A stretch of DNA of 64,000 bases from Gallionella sp. (GTDB taxonomy: Bacteria; Pseudomonadota; Gammaproteobacteria; Burkholderiales; Gallionellaceae). The notes under the pieces were generated by a model. It did no database searches. It was not told the origin of the DNA and was given only the letters and a program-made list of their open reading frames with translations. The translations under genes were made by a program, and so were the position numbers. The stretch lies in assembly GCA_028699065.1 (NCBI GenBank), contig JAQVVH010000001.1, positions 1,074,326-1,138,325 of the forward strand, given 5' to 3'. Of this stretch, positions 11,330 through 23,723 are shown one piece after another (the stretch's first letter is position 1; each line of letters opens with the position of its first letter).

Positions 11330-12061
11330 CTAAATTTTGTAACCGCGATGAACGGCGACAATACCGCCGGTGAGATTGAAGTATTCGACTTGGACGAGTC
11401 CGGCGTCGGTCATCATCTGTTTCAATTCTTCCTGGCCCGGATGCATGCGGATGGATTCCGCGAGGTAGCGATAGCTGTCCGGATCGTTGGCGATCAGCTT
11501 GCCCATGGCCGGCAACAACTTGAACGAATACAGGTCGTAAATTTTTTCCAGCGGTTTGGCGACTTTGGAAAATTCCAGCACGATCAGGCGGCCGCCGGGT
11601 TTGAGCACCCGCCGCATTTCGCGCAGCGCAGCGTCTTTGTGGGTGACATTGCGCAGACCGAAGGCGATGCTGACGCAATCAAAATAATTGTCCGGAAAAG
11701 GCAGGTGTTCGGCGTCGCATTGCGTGGTTGGCGTGACGATTCCCTCGTCGAGCAGACGGTCGCGGCCGACGCGCAGCATGGCGTTGTTGATGTCGGTCAG
11801 CACCACGGTGCCGGTCTGTCCGACGGCTTTCAGGAACAGCCGTGACAGGTCGGCCGAGCCGCCCGCGACGTCCAGCACGCGCTGGCCGCTGCGCACGCCG
11901 CTGAGGCTGATGGCGACACGTTTCCAGACGCGGTGCAGTCCCGCCGACATCAGGTCGTTCATCACGTCATATTTGCTGGCGACCGAGGTGAAGACGCCCG
12001 CGACGCGCTTGGCCTTTTCCTGTTCGTCGACGGTTTCAAATCCGAAATGGGTGTTTGCCAT
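11330..12061 (-). CDS. ubiE: Demethylubiquinone/demethylmenaquinone methyltransferase UbiE
   Basis: [60 protein letters not shown]. Confidence 0.95.
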   Translation of the reverse strand: MANTHFGFETVDEQEKAKRVAGVFTSVASKYDVMNDLMSAGLHRVWKRVAISLSGVRSGQRVLDVAGGSADLSRLFLKAVGQTGTVVLTDINNAMLRVGRDRLLDEGIVTPTTQCDAEHLPFPDNYFDCVSIAFGLRNVTHKDAALREMRRVLKPGGRLIVLEFSKVAKPLEKIYDLYSFKLLPAMGKLIANDPDSYRYLAESIRMHPGQEELKQMMTDAGLVQVEYFNLTGGIVAVHRGYKI

Positions 12062-12077
12062 GGTTGCGCTCCTGAAA

Positions 12078-12437
12078 CTATTTCGGGTCGCGTGAGGCGC
12101 CCGCGGCTTCCAGCCGGTGCAGATAATTGTGCCAGAGGATTTCTTCGTCACGACCAAGGCCGTAGAGGTAATCCCAGGAATACAGGCCGGAGTCATGGCC
12201 GTCGTCAAAAGTGATCTTCAGTGCGTACTGTCCGACCGGTGCTACCCCGGAAATGTTGACATCGCGCTTGCCGACCTGCAGCACTGCCTGGCCTTCGCCA
12301 TGACCACGGACTTCAGCCGAAGGCGAATAGACGCGCAGGTATTCGGCGGGCAGCGTGAAGCGGACGCCGTCATCAAAGGCCACCTCAAGGGCGCGCGTTT
12401 TTTGGTGCAGCGTGATTTCGGTAGGGATCGCGGTCAT
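12078..12437 (-). CDS. DUF971 domain protein (gamma-butyrobetaine hydroxylase-like N-terminal domain)
   Basis: [21 protein letters not shown]...[32 protein letters not shown]. Confidence 0.88.
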   Translation of the reverse strand: MTAIPTEITLHQKTRALEVAFDDGVRFTLPAEYLRVYSPSAEVRGHGEGQAVLQVGKRDVNISGVAPVGQYALKITFDDGHDSGLYSWDYLYGLGRDEEILWHNYLHRLEAAGASRDPK

Positions 12438-12439
12438 GG

Positions 12440-12930
12440 TTAACGTCGTATTTTGTTTAGCAGGGCGGTGGTGGAGCGTTCGTGCAAAAACGGGATGCTA
12501 TGCACCCGGCCGCCCTGCGCGAGCACTTCGGCGGCCCCGACGATTCTGTCCGGTGTCCAGTCGCCCCCCTTGACCAGCACGTCCGGCTTGCAGGCCAGAA
12601 TCAGATTCAGCGGGGTGTCCTCGTCAAATGGCACGACCAGGCTGACGGATTCCAGCGCGGCCAGGACAGCCATGCGGTCTTCCAGCGTATTAATCGGGCG
12701 GTCATCTCCCTTGTTTTGGCGTTTGACCGAGGCGTCCGTGTTGACGGCGACAATGAGTGCGGCGCCGAGCGCCCGCGCCTGAGCCAGATAGGTGACATGG
12801 CCGCGATGCAGCACGTCGAAACAGCCGTTGGTAAACACTAGCGGGCGAGGCAGTCGCGCAAGCTGCCAGTCAAGCTCGTCCAGCGGACAGATCTTGTGCT
12901 CGAACGCGGGCAGGGAATAAAGCGCGGTCA

Positions 12931-12931
<1 letters not shown>
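12440..12931 (-). CDS. rfaE2: D-glycero-beta-D-manno-heptose 1-phosphate adenylyltransferase
   Basis: [26 protein letters not shown] nucleotidyltransferase motif; [24 protein letters not shown]. Confidence 0.92.
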
Positions 12932-14535
<1,604 letters not shown>

Positions 14536-14618
14536 CGCGTTTGAGTGCCGCCGATTGTGGCGGGGTGCCGTGGGCTCACGTATAGTGCGGGAAAACCCCG
14601 GACAATAAGGACGCAGCA

Positions 14619-15512
14619 TTGCATCATTCAACTCCGCAATCTTTTGAGCCCGCATTATATGTAGTAGCCACCCCGCTGGGAAATTTGCGCGACATTACCT
14701 TGCGTGCGCTGGATGTGCTGGCCGCGGCCGACGTGATTGCCGCCGAGGACACGCGCAACACCCGGCATTTGCTGACGCAGCATGGCATCAGTCCGCAGCG
14801 GCTGCTGGCGTTGCATCAGCATAATGAACGCGCGGGCGCGGACAAGGTGATTGCGCTTTTACGCGAGGGACTGCGGGTCGCTTTTGTCAGCGATGCCGGC
14901 ACGCCCGCCGTCAGTGATCCCGGTGCGCTGCTGGTGCGGGCCGTGATTGACGCGGGGCTGCGCGTCATCCCGATACCGGGACCGAGCGCGCTGGTTGCGG
15001 CGCTTTCGGCGTCGGGCCTGGCAACGCCGCAGGTGTTGTTTTACGGGTTTTTGCCCAACAAGGCGGCGGCCCGCAGCAAGGTATTGCAGGACTTGCGCGA
15101 ACGCGAGGAAACACTCGTCTTTTACGAGGCGCCGCACCGGGTGCTTGAATGCGTCGAGGATATGCGGGCAATTTTGGGCGGTGAGCGCGAAATCGTGCTG
15201 GCCCGCGAGTTGACCAAGCTTTTTGAAGAGCTGCATCGCTGTCCGCTGGCGGATGCGCCGGAGTGGTTGCGCAGTGATGCCAACCATCAGCGCGGCGAAT
15301 TTGTACTGCTGGTTTCGGGGGCCGAGTCCCGAAAAAACGAAGTGGATGCGCGGACCGAGCAAATGTTGCGTATTTTGCTGGGCGAGTTGCCATTGAAACA
15401 GGCGGTGCAGCTGGCTGTGCAAATCAGCGGTGTGAGCCGGAACGTGCTTTACCCGCGTGCACTGGCGATTAATACCGGTGTTGACGCGGTTGATTCCGTC
15501 ACGGGCGTTTGA
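14619..15512 (+). CDS. rsmI: 16S rRNA (cytidine1402-2'-O)-methyltransferase RsmI
   Basis: LYVVATPLGNLRDITLRALDVLAAADVIAAEDTRNTRHLL; VSDAGTPAVSDPG. Confidence 0.95.
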   Translation: MHHSTPQSFEPALYVVATPLGNLRDITLRALDVLAAADVIAAEDTRNTRHLLTQHGISPQRLLALHQHNERAGADKVIALLREGLRVAFVSDAGTPAVSDPGALLVRAVIDAGLRVIPIPGPSALVAALSASGLATPQVLFYGFLPNKAAARSKVLQDLREREETLVFYEAPHRVLECVEDMRAILGGEREIVLARELTKLFEELHRCPLADAPEWLRSDANHQRGEFVLLVSGAESRKNEVDARTEQMLRILLGELPLKQAVQLAVQISGVSRNVLYPRALAINTGVDAVDSVTGV

Positions 15513-15565
15513 TACGCTCCGACGACTTTGAAACTGCCTGTCACCGGTTCTTGCGAGGGATCGAA

Positions 15566-16678
15566 ATGTCACTGCTGAAATATGTAACTGTGCCGCTGTT
15601 GCTGGGACTTGCGGCTTGTAGCGGCGGAGAAAAATCCGCTCCGCCCGGGGGCGCAGGTGGCATGCCGCCGGCCGAGGTCGAGGTGGTGACGGTGGAGCGG
15701 GGCTCCGTGACCCTCACGCGCGATTTGCCGGGCCGGGTTCAGGCTTATCGCACCGCTCAGGTGCGCGCCCGTGTTGACGGGGTTGTCGAGCATCGTCTGT
15801 TCCGCGAAGGTAGCGAGGTCAAGGCCGGGGATGCGCTGTTCAATATTGATGCGCGGGTATATCGCGCCTCGGTCGAGGCTGCGCGGGCCGAAGTGAATGT
15901 GGTCAGGCAGACGCTGGCGCGCTATCAGCCTCTGCTGGAAATCAAGGCGATCAGCCAGCAGGAATACGATCTGGCGGTGGCCAAGGCCAAACAGGCGCTC
16001 GCCGCGCTGGCGATTGCCCAGGAAGATCTCGACAACGCTTCGGTGCCCGCACCGATTGCCGGACATATCGGTCGTGCGATGGTGACCGAAGGCGCACTGG
16101 TCAAAAAGTCGGAAGCCAATTTGCTGGCCACGATCGAGCAACTTGATCAGGTCTATGTGAATTTCACCCAATCCGGCAGCGAGGTGCTGCAATTGCGCCG
16201 TGACATGGCGGAAGGCAAACTCAAGCGCAGCGACAGTCTGGAAGTCCGGTTGTTGCTTGAGGATGGCAGCGACTATGCGAAAACCGGACGCATTTTCTTT
16301 ACCGATATGGCGGTTGATCCGGAAACGGGCTCCGTTTCCCTGCGCGCGCAGTTTCCCAATCCCAAACGGGAGCTGCTGCCGGGTATGTTCGTGCGGATTC
16401 GCTTCCCCGAAGCGGTGACGGAAAATGCCATTCGCGTACCCCAGCGCGCCGTACAGACCAGTGCGGAAGGCCAGTTTGTCCTGGTCGCAGGCAAGGATGG
16501 CAAGGTTGTACCGAGGCCGGTGCGTACCGGCGGCATGTCCGGCGGCGACTTCATCATTGCCGGCGGCTTGCAGGGCGGTGAGCAGGTCATTGTGAATGGT
16601 TTGCAGAAGGCACGCCCCGGCTCGACCGTGAAAGCGGTGCCTCTGGTTCAGCCTGCCGCCGCGCCGGCCGGCAAATAG
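15566..16678 (+). CDS. RND efflux periplasmic adaptor (AcrA/MexA family)
   Basis: Lipobox LGLAAC; AYRTAQVRARVDGVVEHRLFREGSEVKAGDALFNIDARVYRA. Confidence 0.93.
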   Translation: MSLLKYVTVPLLLGLAACSGGEKSAPPGGAGGMPPAEVEVVTVERGSVTLTRDLPGRVQAYRTAQVRARVDGVVEHRLFREGSEVKAGDALFNIDARVYRASVEAARAEVNVVRQTLARYQPLLEIKAISQQEYDLAVAKAKQALAALAIAQEDLDNASVPAPIAGHIGRAMVTEGALVKKSEANLLATIEQLDQVYVNFTQSGSEVLQLRRDMAEGKLKRSDSLEVRLLLEDGSDYAKTGRIFFTDMAVDPETGSVSLRAQFPNPKRELLPGMFVRIRFPEAVTENAIRVPQRAVQTSAEGQFVLVAGKDGKVVPRPVRTGGMSGGDFIIAGGLQGGEQVIVNGLQKARPGSTVKAVPLVQPAAAPAGK

Positions 16679-16687
16679 GATTCCCGA

Positions 16688-19600
16688 ATGTTTTCCAAAT
16701 TCTTCATTGATCGCCCGATCTTTGCCTGGGTGATTGCGCTGGTGATATTGCTTGCCGGGTTGCTGGCGCTGCGCAATTTACCGGTGGCGCAGTATCCTGC
16801 CGTGGCACCGCCCGCCTTGATGGTGTCGGTGAATTATCCCGGTGCCTCCGCGCAGGTTGTCGAGGAGACCGTAATCGCCCTGCTCGAGCAGGAAATGAAC
16901 GGCATTGAAAATCTGGTTTACATGGAATCGGCTTCCGAACTGGGCAGCGGCAGTATCACCCTGGCATTTGAGGCGGGCACCAATCTTGATCTCGCTTCGG
17001 TCGAGGCGCAGAACCGCATCAAGCGCGCCGAGGCGCGTTTGCCGGAAGAGGTTCGCCGGCTCGGCATCACGGTGGGCAAGTCCGCGCGCAACTACGTGAT
17101 GATCATCACACTGTTTTCGCCGGACAAGCGTTTGGATAGCGTGGCGTTGGGCAGTTACGCCAGCGCCAGTGTGCTGGACACATTGCGGCGCGTCCCAGGG
17201 GTGGGCGAGGCGCTGCTGTTCGGTACGGAATACTCCATGCGGCTCTGGCTGAAACCGGAAAAATTGCAGGCTTACGGACTGTCTCCGGCGGACGTATCGA
17301 AAGCTGTGCGCGCGCAAAATTCACAGCTGGCAACCGGCGAACTTGGGCAATTGCCTTCAGCGGCCGGGCAGCAGCTGAACGCGGTGATTGTGACCCGCAG
17401 CCGGCTGTCCACGCCGGAAGAGTTTGGGGAAATCATTGTGCGCACCAATCCGGATGGCTCGACCCTGCGGGTGAGCGATGTCGCGCGGGTGGAGTTGGGC
17501 GCGCAGGATTATTCGCGCCAGGCGCGGATTGACGGTCAGCCGACCGCCGCGATCGCCATTCGATTGACGCCTGATGCCAATGCGCTGGATACCGTCGCCG
17601 CCGTTAACGCGAAGATGAACGAACTTGCGCAATTTTTCCCCAAGAGCATCGACTGGATGGTGCCGTACGACACGTCCAAATTCATCGACATTTCAATCAA
17701 GGAAGTGCTGAAGAGTCTGGCCGAGGCGCTGCTGCTGGTGTTTCTGGTGATGTACCTGTTCCTCGGAAATTTGCGGGCGACGCTGATTCCGGCGATTGTC
17801 ATTCCGGTTGCGCTGGTGGGCGCGCTGGTGGGCCTTTATCTGCTCGGGTATTCAATCAATGTGCTGACGTTGTTTGCCATGGTGCTGGCGATTGGTATCG
17901 TCGTGGACGATGCGATCGTGGTGGTGGAAAACGTCGAACGCATCATGACGACGGAAGGATTGGCGGCGCGCGAGGCAACGCGCAAAGCCATGGACCAGAT
18001 CGTGGGCGCGATTATCGCGATCACGCTGGTGCTGTCCGCAGTGTTTATTCCCATGGCGTTTTTCCCCGGTTCCACCGGCGCCATTTACCGCCAGTTCGCC
18101 GTGACGCTGGTGTTGACCATGGCGTTTTCGGCCTTGATGGCGTTGACGCTGACGCCCGCACTCTGCGCCACTTTGCTCAAACATGCGCCGGGCAAGGGCG
18201 ATGTGCTGCCGGCCACCGGCTGGCTGGGGCGATTTAATCGCTGGTTCATGCAGCTCACGCAACGCTACACCGGCAGTGTTGCCAAAATTGTGCGCAAGAG
18301 CTCGCGTTATCTGCTGGTGTATGCGGTGATCCTGCTGGCGATGGGCTGGCTGCTCAGCAAGCTGCCCGGCAGCTTTTTGCCGGAAGAGGACCAGGGCTAT
18401 TTTGTGTCCGTGATCCAGTTGCCGGCAGGCGCAACGCAGGAGCGAACCCTCGAGGTTTTGTCCAAAGTCGAGCAACATTTTCTTGCCCAGAAAGAAGTGG
18501 CGCATGTGGTCGGCGTGGCGGGTTTCTCGTTCTTCGGGCGCGGGCAGAATGCGGCAATCGCTTTTGTGCGGCTGAAGGATTGGGACGAACGTCCTGATAA
18601 GGAAAGCAGTGCGGCCATGCTGGCGCGCAAGGCCAATATGATGCTGTTCGGGATTAAGCAGGCGATGATATTTTCGATCAATCCGCCGCCGATTCCCGAG
18701 CTGGCGGCAGCTGGCGGCTTTGATTTCCGATTGCAGGATCGCGGCGGCATGGGCCGAGAGAAGTTGCTTGAGGCGCGCAACATTGCCCTGGGTATGGCGA
18801 TGCAGAATCCGGTCTTGGCCGGTGTGCGTCCGGAGGGCCAGGAAGCCGGGCCACAGCTATTCCTCGATATCGATCGCCTCAAGGCCGAGACGCTGGGCGT
18901 GTCGATCACCGATTTGAATGAGACTCTGCAATCCGTGATGGGGACGGCTTATATCAACGACTTCGTGCGGCAGGGACGCGTGTTGCGCGTGCAAATGCAG
19001 GCCGAAGCAAATACCCGTCGCACGCCGGAAGACTTGCTCAAGATTACGGTGCGCAATAAACAGGGCGGTATGGTGCCGCTGTCCGAACTGGCCACGCCGC
19101 GCTGGATTGCCGGCTCGCCCAAGCTGGATCGTTACAACGGATTACCCTCGATGAAAATTGCGGGCGGCCCGGCCCCGGGTCGCAGTACCGGCGAGGCGAT
19201 GGCGGCCATGCAGGAGATTGCCACGAAGCTGCCGCCCGGATTCGGCTTCGAATGGTCGGGCACTGCGCGCGAAGAAATGCTGTCCGGCAGTCAGGCGCCG
19301 CTCCTGTTCGCCGTATCGCTGATTGTGGTGTTTCTCTGTCTGGCCGCGTTGTACGAAAGCTGGTCGATCCCCTTCGCCGTTCTGCTGGCGGTGCCGCTTG
19401 GCGTGTTCGGCGCGGTGCTGGCGGTGACGTTGCGCGAGTTGCCCAACGATGTGTATTTCAAGGTCGGTCTGATTGCGATCATCGGCCTTTCATCGAAGAA
19501 CGCCATTCTGATTATCGAATTTGCGCGCAAGCTGCAGGACGAGGGGCATGGTCTGATTGAGGCCACGCTGGAAGCCTGCCGCCTGCGCTTCCGACCGATT

Positions 19601-19825
19601 CTGATGACGTCAATTGCTTTCATCGCCGGGGTGACGCCGCTGGCCATCTCTACCGGCGCGGGTGCGCAAAGCCGGCATGCCATCGGCACGGGCGTGATGG
19701 GTGGCATGATCGCGGCGACGGTGCTGGCCGTGTTTCTGGTGCCGGTCTTCTTCGTCGTGATGCGGAAAATTTTTCCGGGTCATGCGCGCAATACGGCGCA
19801 CAGCGGGGAGGCGCATCATGACTAG
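16688..19825 (+). CDS. RND multidrug efflux permease (AcrB/MexB, HAE1 family)
   Basis: MFSKFFIDRPIFAWVIALVILLAGLLALRNLPVAQYP; GIVVDDAIVVVENVER; 1045 aa. Confidence 0.96.
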   Translation: MFSKFFIDRPIFAWVIALVILLAGLLALRNLPVAQYPAVAPPALMVSVNYPGASAQVVEETVIALLEQEMNGIENLVYMESASELGSGSITLAFEAGTNLDLASVEAQNRIKRAEARLPEEVRRLGITVGKSARNYVMIITLFSPDKRLDSVALGSYASASVLDTLRRVPGVGEALLFGTEYSMRLWLKPEKLQAYGLSPADVSKAVRAQNSQLATGELGQLPSAAGQQLNAVIVTRSRLSTPEEFGEIIVRTNPDGSTLRVSDVARVELGAQDYSRQARIDGQPTAAIAIRLTPDANALDTVAAVNAKMNELAQFFPKSIDWMVPYDTSKFIDISIKEVLKSLAEALLLVFLVMYLFLGNLRATLIPAIVIPVALVGALVGLYLLGYSINVLTLFAMVLAIGIVVDDAIVVVENVERIMTTEGLAAREATRKAMDQIVGAIIAITLVLSAVFIPMAFFPGSTGAIYRQFAVTLVLTMAFSALMALTLTPALCATLLKHAPGKGDVLPATGWLGRFNRWFMQLTQRYTGSVAKIVRKSSRYLLVYAVILLAMGWLLSKLPGSFLPEEDQGYFVSVIQLPAGATQERTLEVLSKVEQHFLAQKEVAHVVGVAGFSFFGRGQNAAIAFVRLKDWDERPDKESSAAMLARKANMMLFGIKQAMIFSINPPPIPELAAAGGFDFRLQDRGGMGREKLLEARNIALGMAMQNPVLAGVRPEGQEAGPQLFLDIDRLKAETLGVSITDLNETLQSVMGTAYINDFVRQGRVLRVQMQAEANTRRTPEDLLKITVRNKQGGMVPLSELATPRWIAGSPKLDRYNGLPSMKIAGGPAPGRSTGEAMAAMQEIATKLPPGFGFEWSGTAREEMLSGSQAPLLFAVSLIVVFLCLAALYESWSIPFAVLLAVPLGVFGAVLAVTLRELPNDVYFKVGLIAIIGLSSKNAILIIEFARKLQDEGHGLIEATLEACRLRFRPILMTSIAFIAGVTPLAISTGAGAQSRHAIGTGVMGGMIAATVLAVFLVPVFFVVMRKIFPGHARNTAHSGEAHHD

Positions 19826-21209
19826 ACGTTTTGCACTGGGCGCGTTGACGCTTGCGCTCGCCGCCTGTTCGCTGGCGCCTACCTATGAACGGCCCGCCGC
19901 GCCGGTCGTCGCAAGCTGGCCGGCTGCAGCCAATGGCGTGCGCCAGGTGGCCGATGTCCGTTGGCGCAATTTTTATACCGACCCGCGCTTGCAGGCGCTG
20001 ATTCAGACCGCGCTGGAAAACAACCGCGATTTGCGCATTGCCGTGGCGCGTGTGGCCGAAGCGCGCGGGCTCTATGGTGTACAGCAAGCCGACCGTTTAC
20101 CCAATGTTAATTTGAACGTGGCGCGTAATGCCGGGGCCACGCCCGCCAGCACTTCGGTGACAGGGCAGAAATTCAAGACGCAGCGTTATGACGTGAATTT
20201 GGGGCTGCTCTCGTTTGAGTTGGATTTCTGGGGTCGCGTGGCCAATCTCAGTGCTGCGGCCAAGGCCCAATATCTGGCGACTGAGGCGGCGCAGACGGCA
20301 TTCCGTTTGTCCCTGATCGCCGATGTGGCGAATGCCTATTTGAACGAAATCGAAATGGGTGAACGTGTGCGGCTCGCGGAAGAAACGGCGCGGACGCGTG
20401 CGGAAATTCGCGAACTGGTGGCGCGGCGGCGTGCGGTCGGTTTGGCCAGCGAACTGGACTGGTTGCAGGCCGAGGGCGCGTACCAGTCTGCTCAGGGAGA
20501 GTTGGCGGGCCTGCAACGCCAACATGCGGCCAGCGAAACCCTGCTTGACATGTTGGTCGGCCGGCCGGTGGTGCAGATTGAAAATCTGCCCGCCGCGCAG
20601 AGTTTGGCCGATCAGGCGCTTCGTCCGGATTTGATCGCGGGTTTGCCTGCTGAAGTGTTGCTGCAGCGTCCGGACGTCATGGCGGCCGAGCAGCGTCTGA
20701 TCGCGGCCAATGCCAATATCGGTGCTGCCCGCGCCGCGTTTTTGCCGCAGATTACACTGACCGGCACGGTGGGCACGGCCAGCCGTACGCTTGCCGGATT
20801 GTTCGATGCGGGCAGTGGCGCCTGGACGTTTCAGCCGGCGCTGGCCCAGCCGCTATTTGACGCCGGACGCAATTCGTCGAATGTCGATATTGCCGAAGCG
20901 CGCAAAGTGATTGCCGTCGCCGACTATGAAAAAACCATCCAGCAGGCGTTCAGGGAAGTGGCCGATTTGCTGACAGATCGGGAGAAACTCGGCGAGCAAT
21001 TGGCCGCCCAGCAGGCCAATGCGACGGCCCAGCAGCAGCGCCTCAAGTTGGTCGAAGCGCGCTATCGGGCGGGCATCGCCAATCAGCTGGAGTTGCTCGA
21101 TGCACAGCGCGATGCCTTTGCCGCAGAACAGGGTGCGGTGCAGATGCGGCGTCTGGTGCTGGCCAATGCCGCGCAACTTTACAAGGCGCTTGCGGGCGGG
21201 CAGGAATAG
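19818..21209 (+). CDS. Efflux outer-membrane lipoprotein (OprM/NodT family)
   Basis: Lipobox [47 protein letters not shown]; overlaps the permease stop. Confidence 0.93.
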   Translation: MTRRFALGALTLALAACSLAPTYERPAAPVVASWPAAANGVRQVADVRWRNFYTDPRLQALIQTALENNRDLRIAVARVAEARGLYGVQQADRLPNVNLNVARNAGATPASTSVTGQKFKTQRYDVNLGLLSFELDFWGRVANLSAAAKAQYLATEAAQTAFRLSLIADVANAYLNEIEMGERVRLAEETARTRAEIRELVARRRAVGLASELDWLQAEGAYQSAQGELAGLQRQHAASETLLDMLVGRPVVQIENLPAAQSLADQALRPDLIAGLPAEVLLQRPDVMAAEQRLIAANANIGAARAAFLPQITLTGTVGTASRTLAGLFDAGSGAWTFQPALAQPLFDAGRNSSNVDIAEARKVIAVADYEKTIQQAFREVADLLTDREKLGEQLAAQQANATAQQQRLKLVEARYRAGIANQLELLDAQRDAFAAEQGAVQMRRLVLANAAQLYKALAGGQE

Positions 21210-21247
21210 ACCGTTGGCGCCGCACGATTGAGTATAAGGAAATCACC

Positions 21248-22282
21248 ATGCAGACATTCACCCTGACGCGCCCGGACGACTGGCATTTGCATTTGCGCGA
21301 TGGTGACCAGATGGCGGCCGTTCTGCCCGACACCGCGCGGCAGTTTGCCCGTGCGATTGTAATGCCCAACCTGCGCCCGCCCGTGACCACCACCGCCCAG
21401 GCCGTCGACTATCGTGAGCGCATCCTCAAGGCTTTGCCCGCCGGCATGCAATTCGAGCCGCTGATGACGCTTTACCTCACGGACAACACGAGTGCGGATG
21501 AAATCACGCGGGCGAAGGACAGCGGCATCATCCATGCCGTAAAACTCTACCCGGCAGGTGCGACGACCAATTCCGATGCCGGCGTGACTGACTTGCGCAA
21601 GACTTACGCCGCGCTGGAAGAAATGCAACGCTGCGGCATGCCGTTGCTGGTTCACGGCGAAGTCACTCGCGCCGATATTGATATTTTCGATCGCGAAGCG
21701 GTGTTCATCGAGCAGGTGATGCAACCGTTGCTGAAAGATTTGCCCGGCTTGCGCGTGGTGTTCGAGCACATCACGACAAAAGATGCTGCGCAGTTTGTGG
21801 CAAGTGCGGCGGACAACATTGCCGCCACGCTCACGCCGCAGCATCTGCTCTACAATCGCAACGCCATGCTGGTCGGCGGCATCCGCCCGCACTTTTATTG
21901 TCTGCCCGTTCTCAAGCGCGAAATGCACCGCGAAGCCCTGGTGAAAGCCGCGACCAGTGGCAGCCCGAAATTTTTCCTCGGCACCGACAGCGCGCCGCAC
22001 GCGCAACATACCAAGGAAAACGCCTGCGGCTGCGCGGGCTGTTATTCCGCGTATAACGCCATCGAGCTCTATGCCGAGGCGTTTGAAGCTGCAGGTGCGC
22101 TCGACAAACTGGAAGCCTTCGCCAGCTTCTACGGCGCGGATTACTACGGATTGCCGCGCAATACCGCGAAGATTACGTTGCGCAAGGAATCATGGCAGGT
22201 GCCCGCGTCGGTGGGGTTCGGCGAGTATCGTCTGGTGCCGCTCAGAGCGGGGGAGACGATGTCATGGAAGCTGGAGTTGTAA
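21248..22282 (+). CDS. pyrC: Dihydroorotase
   Basis: [58 protein letters not shown]. Confidence 0.96.
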   Translation: MQTFTLTRPDDWHLHLRDGDQMAAVLPDTARQFARAIVMPNLRPPVTTTAQAVDYRERILKALPAGMQFEPLMTLYLTDNTSADEITRAKDSGIIHAVKLYPAGATTNSDAGVTDLRKTYAALEEMQRCGMPLLVHGEVTRADIDIFDREAVFIEQVMQPLLKDLPGLRVVFEHITTKDAAQFVASAADNIAATLTPQHLLYNRNAMLVGGIRPHFYCLPVLKREMHREALVKAATSGSPKFFLGTDSAPHAQHTKENACGCAGCYSAYNAIELYAEAFEAAGALDKLEAFASFYGADYYGLPRNTAKITLRKESWQVPASVGFGEYRLVPLRAGETMSWKLEL

Positions 22283-23136
22283 AAATGGCTAGCGCGACAA
22301 TCAAAATATTTTTGGTGCATGGCGATCCGAAGCGACTTCGTACAGCCGAGTTGTCGAATTGGACAGGTAAGGCAGTGGCTGGGCCCCGTAGTGAGTTTGA
22401 GGAGGTTTTGGCGCGTGAAGAATCCCTTGGCGCGGGAATTTATTTTCTGACAGGTACGGATCCCGAGTCTGGGAGGCCGGCTATTTATATTGGTGAAGCC
22501 GAGGCTGTTCGGGATCGGGTCAAAGCGCATTTAGGGAAAGATTTTTGGAACCATATTGCATATTTCATTAGCAAGGACGAGAACCTGACCAAGGCTCACA
22601 TTCGGTACCTTGAAGGAAGACTAATCGATCAGGCTCGCCAAGCTAATCGATCGGTTGTAACAAATGGACAGGGAAGCGGTGCCAGGTTGCCGGAGTCTGA
22701 CCGGGAGGATATGGAAATCTTCCTGGAAAAAATCAACCAGTTGTTGCCAGTCCTTGGTATTGAGCTGCTGATGCTGACCCCAATCAACCCGCAGGGGAAT
22801 GTCGAGCGCGCAATTCTTTATTGTGAGATTAAAGGCCTAAAGGCATTGGGCCATATGTCCCCAAATGGCTTTTTGGTTTTGAAGGGCTCTCAAGCTGTAT
22901 TAACAGAGCGGGCTGCTGCCCATAAATATCCATGGCCGACAAATATGCGTCAAAGATTAAAGGAAGAGGGCGCGTTTCTTGAAAAAGAGGGCTATTTAAT
23001 TTTTGCCCAGGATGTCGAGTTCTCTAGTCCGAGTGCGGCAGCGGCTGTTATTCATGGCGGTAATGCTAATGGCCTTACTGCATGGAAAAGTAAGGATGGT
23101 AAGACGTTGAAGGAAATTGAGGCGATTGGTTCATAA
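22264..23136 (+). CDS. GIY-YIG nuclease family protein with DUF4357-like C-terminal region
   Basis: [35 protein letters not shown]...[18 protein letters not shown]-terminal [33 protein letters not shown]...[23 protein letters not shown]. Start 22264 or 22285. Confidence 0.8.
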   Translation: MEAGVVKMASATIKIFLVHGDPKRLRTAELSNWTGKAVAGPRSEFEEVLAREESLGAGIYFLTGTDPESGRPAIYIGEAEAVRDRVKAHLGKDFWNHIAYFISKDENLTKAHIRYLEGRLIDQARQANRSVVTNGQGSGARLPESDREDMEIFLEKINQLLPVLGIELLMLTPINPQGNVERAILYCEIKGLKALGHMSPNGFLVLKGSQAVLTERAAAHKYPWPTNMRQRLKEEGAFLEKEGYLIFAQDVEFSSPSAAAAVIHGGNANGLTAWKSKDGKTLKEIEAIGS

Positions 23137-23149
23137 TTGTCGTGAAGCA

Positions 23150-23163
23150 CCAAGACCTCTTGG
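23150..23163. promoter_or_regulatory. Candidate ParD-type antitoxin operator
   Basis: Inverted repeat CCAAGA-CC-TCTTGG in the 61-bp gap before the RHH antitoxin. Confidence 0.45.
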
Positions 23164-23197
23164 AACCCTATAACCGAGCCAGATTTAGGAGGGCAGT

Positions 23198-23437
23198 ATG
23201 ACTACAGCAAACCTTGCGATTCGCCCGGATTTAAAAGATCAGCTTGATCATCTGGCGGAAGCGAGTCAGCGCAGCGAGAGCGAGTTGGTAAATGAAGCGC
23301 TGACGCTTTATCTGTTACAGCAGCACCGCATTAGGGCAAAAATTCAGACGGGGCTGGTACAAGCACAGATCGGGGATTTTGTGACGGATGAGGAGATGGA
23401 GGAGTTCTTCGCGGGTTACTCACAACAGCAAGCATGA
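23198..23437 (+). CDS. Ribbon-helix-helix antitoxin (CopG/ParD type)
   Basis: TTANLAIRPDLKDQLDHLAEASQRSESELVNEALTLYLLQQ. Confidence 0.85.
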   Translation: MTTANLAIRPDLKDQLDHLAEASQRSESELVNEALTLYLLQQHRIRAKIQTGLVQAQIGDFVTDEEMEEFFAGYSQQQA

Positions 23438-23718
23438 AACTGCGCTATACGCTGCAAGCCAGATCGGACCTTGCGGAGATCTATGAGTATATTTCGCAAG
23501 AAAATCTTCCTGCTGCTCGCAGCGTTATTCAAATTATTCGCAAGTCGGCAGAGGCGCTGTCGGAGAATCCACTGGTTGGCAGGGTGGGGCGTGTGGCAGG
23601 GACGCGTGAATTGGCTATTGCTCGCCTGCCTTTTTTATTGGCATATCGTGCAGATAAAAATGAATTGCAGATACTGTCGGTGATTCATACGGCCAGAATG
23701 TGGCCGGATAATTTTTGA
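23434..23718 (+). CDS. ParE/RelE-family toxin
   Basis: MKLRYTLQARSDLAEIYEYISQENLPAARSVIQIIRKSAEALSENPLVGRVGRVAGTRELAI; overlaps antitoxin stop by 4 bp. Confidence 0.9.
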   Translation: MKLRYTLQARSDLAEIYEYISQENLPAARSVIQIIRKSAEALSENPLVGRVGRVAGTRELAIARLPFLLAYRADKNELQILSVIHTARMWPDNF

Positions 23719-23723
23719 TTGTC

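Noticed and set aside
14859-15572. 237-aa minus-strand ORF antisense to rsmI
   Set aside because: Shadow ORF with no domain; rsmI is well supported.
21179-22009. 276-aa minus-strand ORF antisense to pyrC
   Set aside because: Shadow of pyrC, which is unambiguous.
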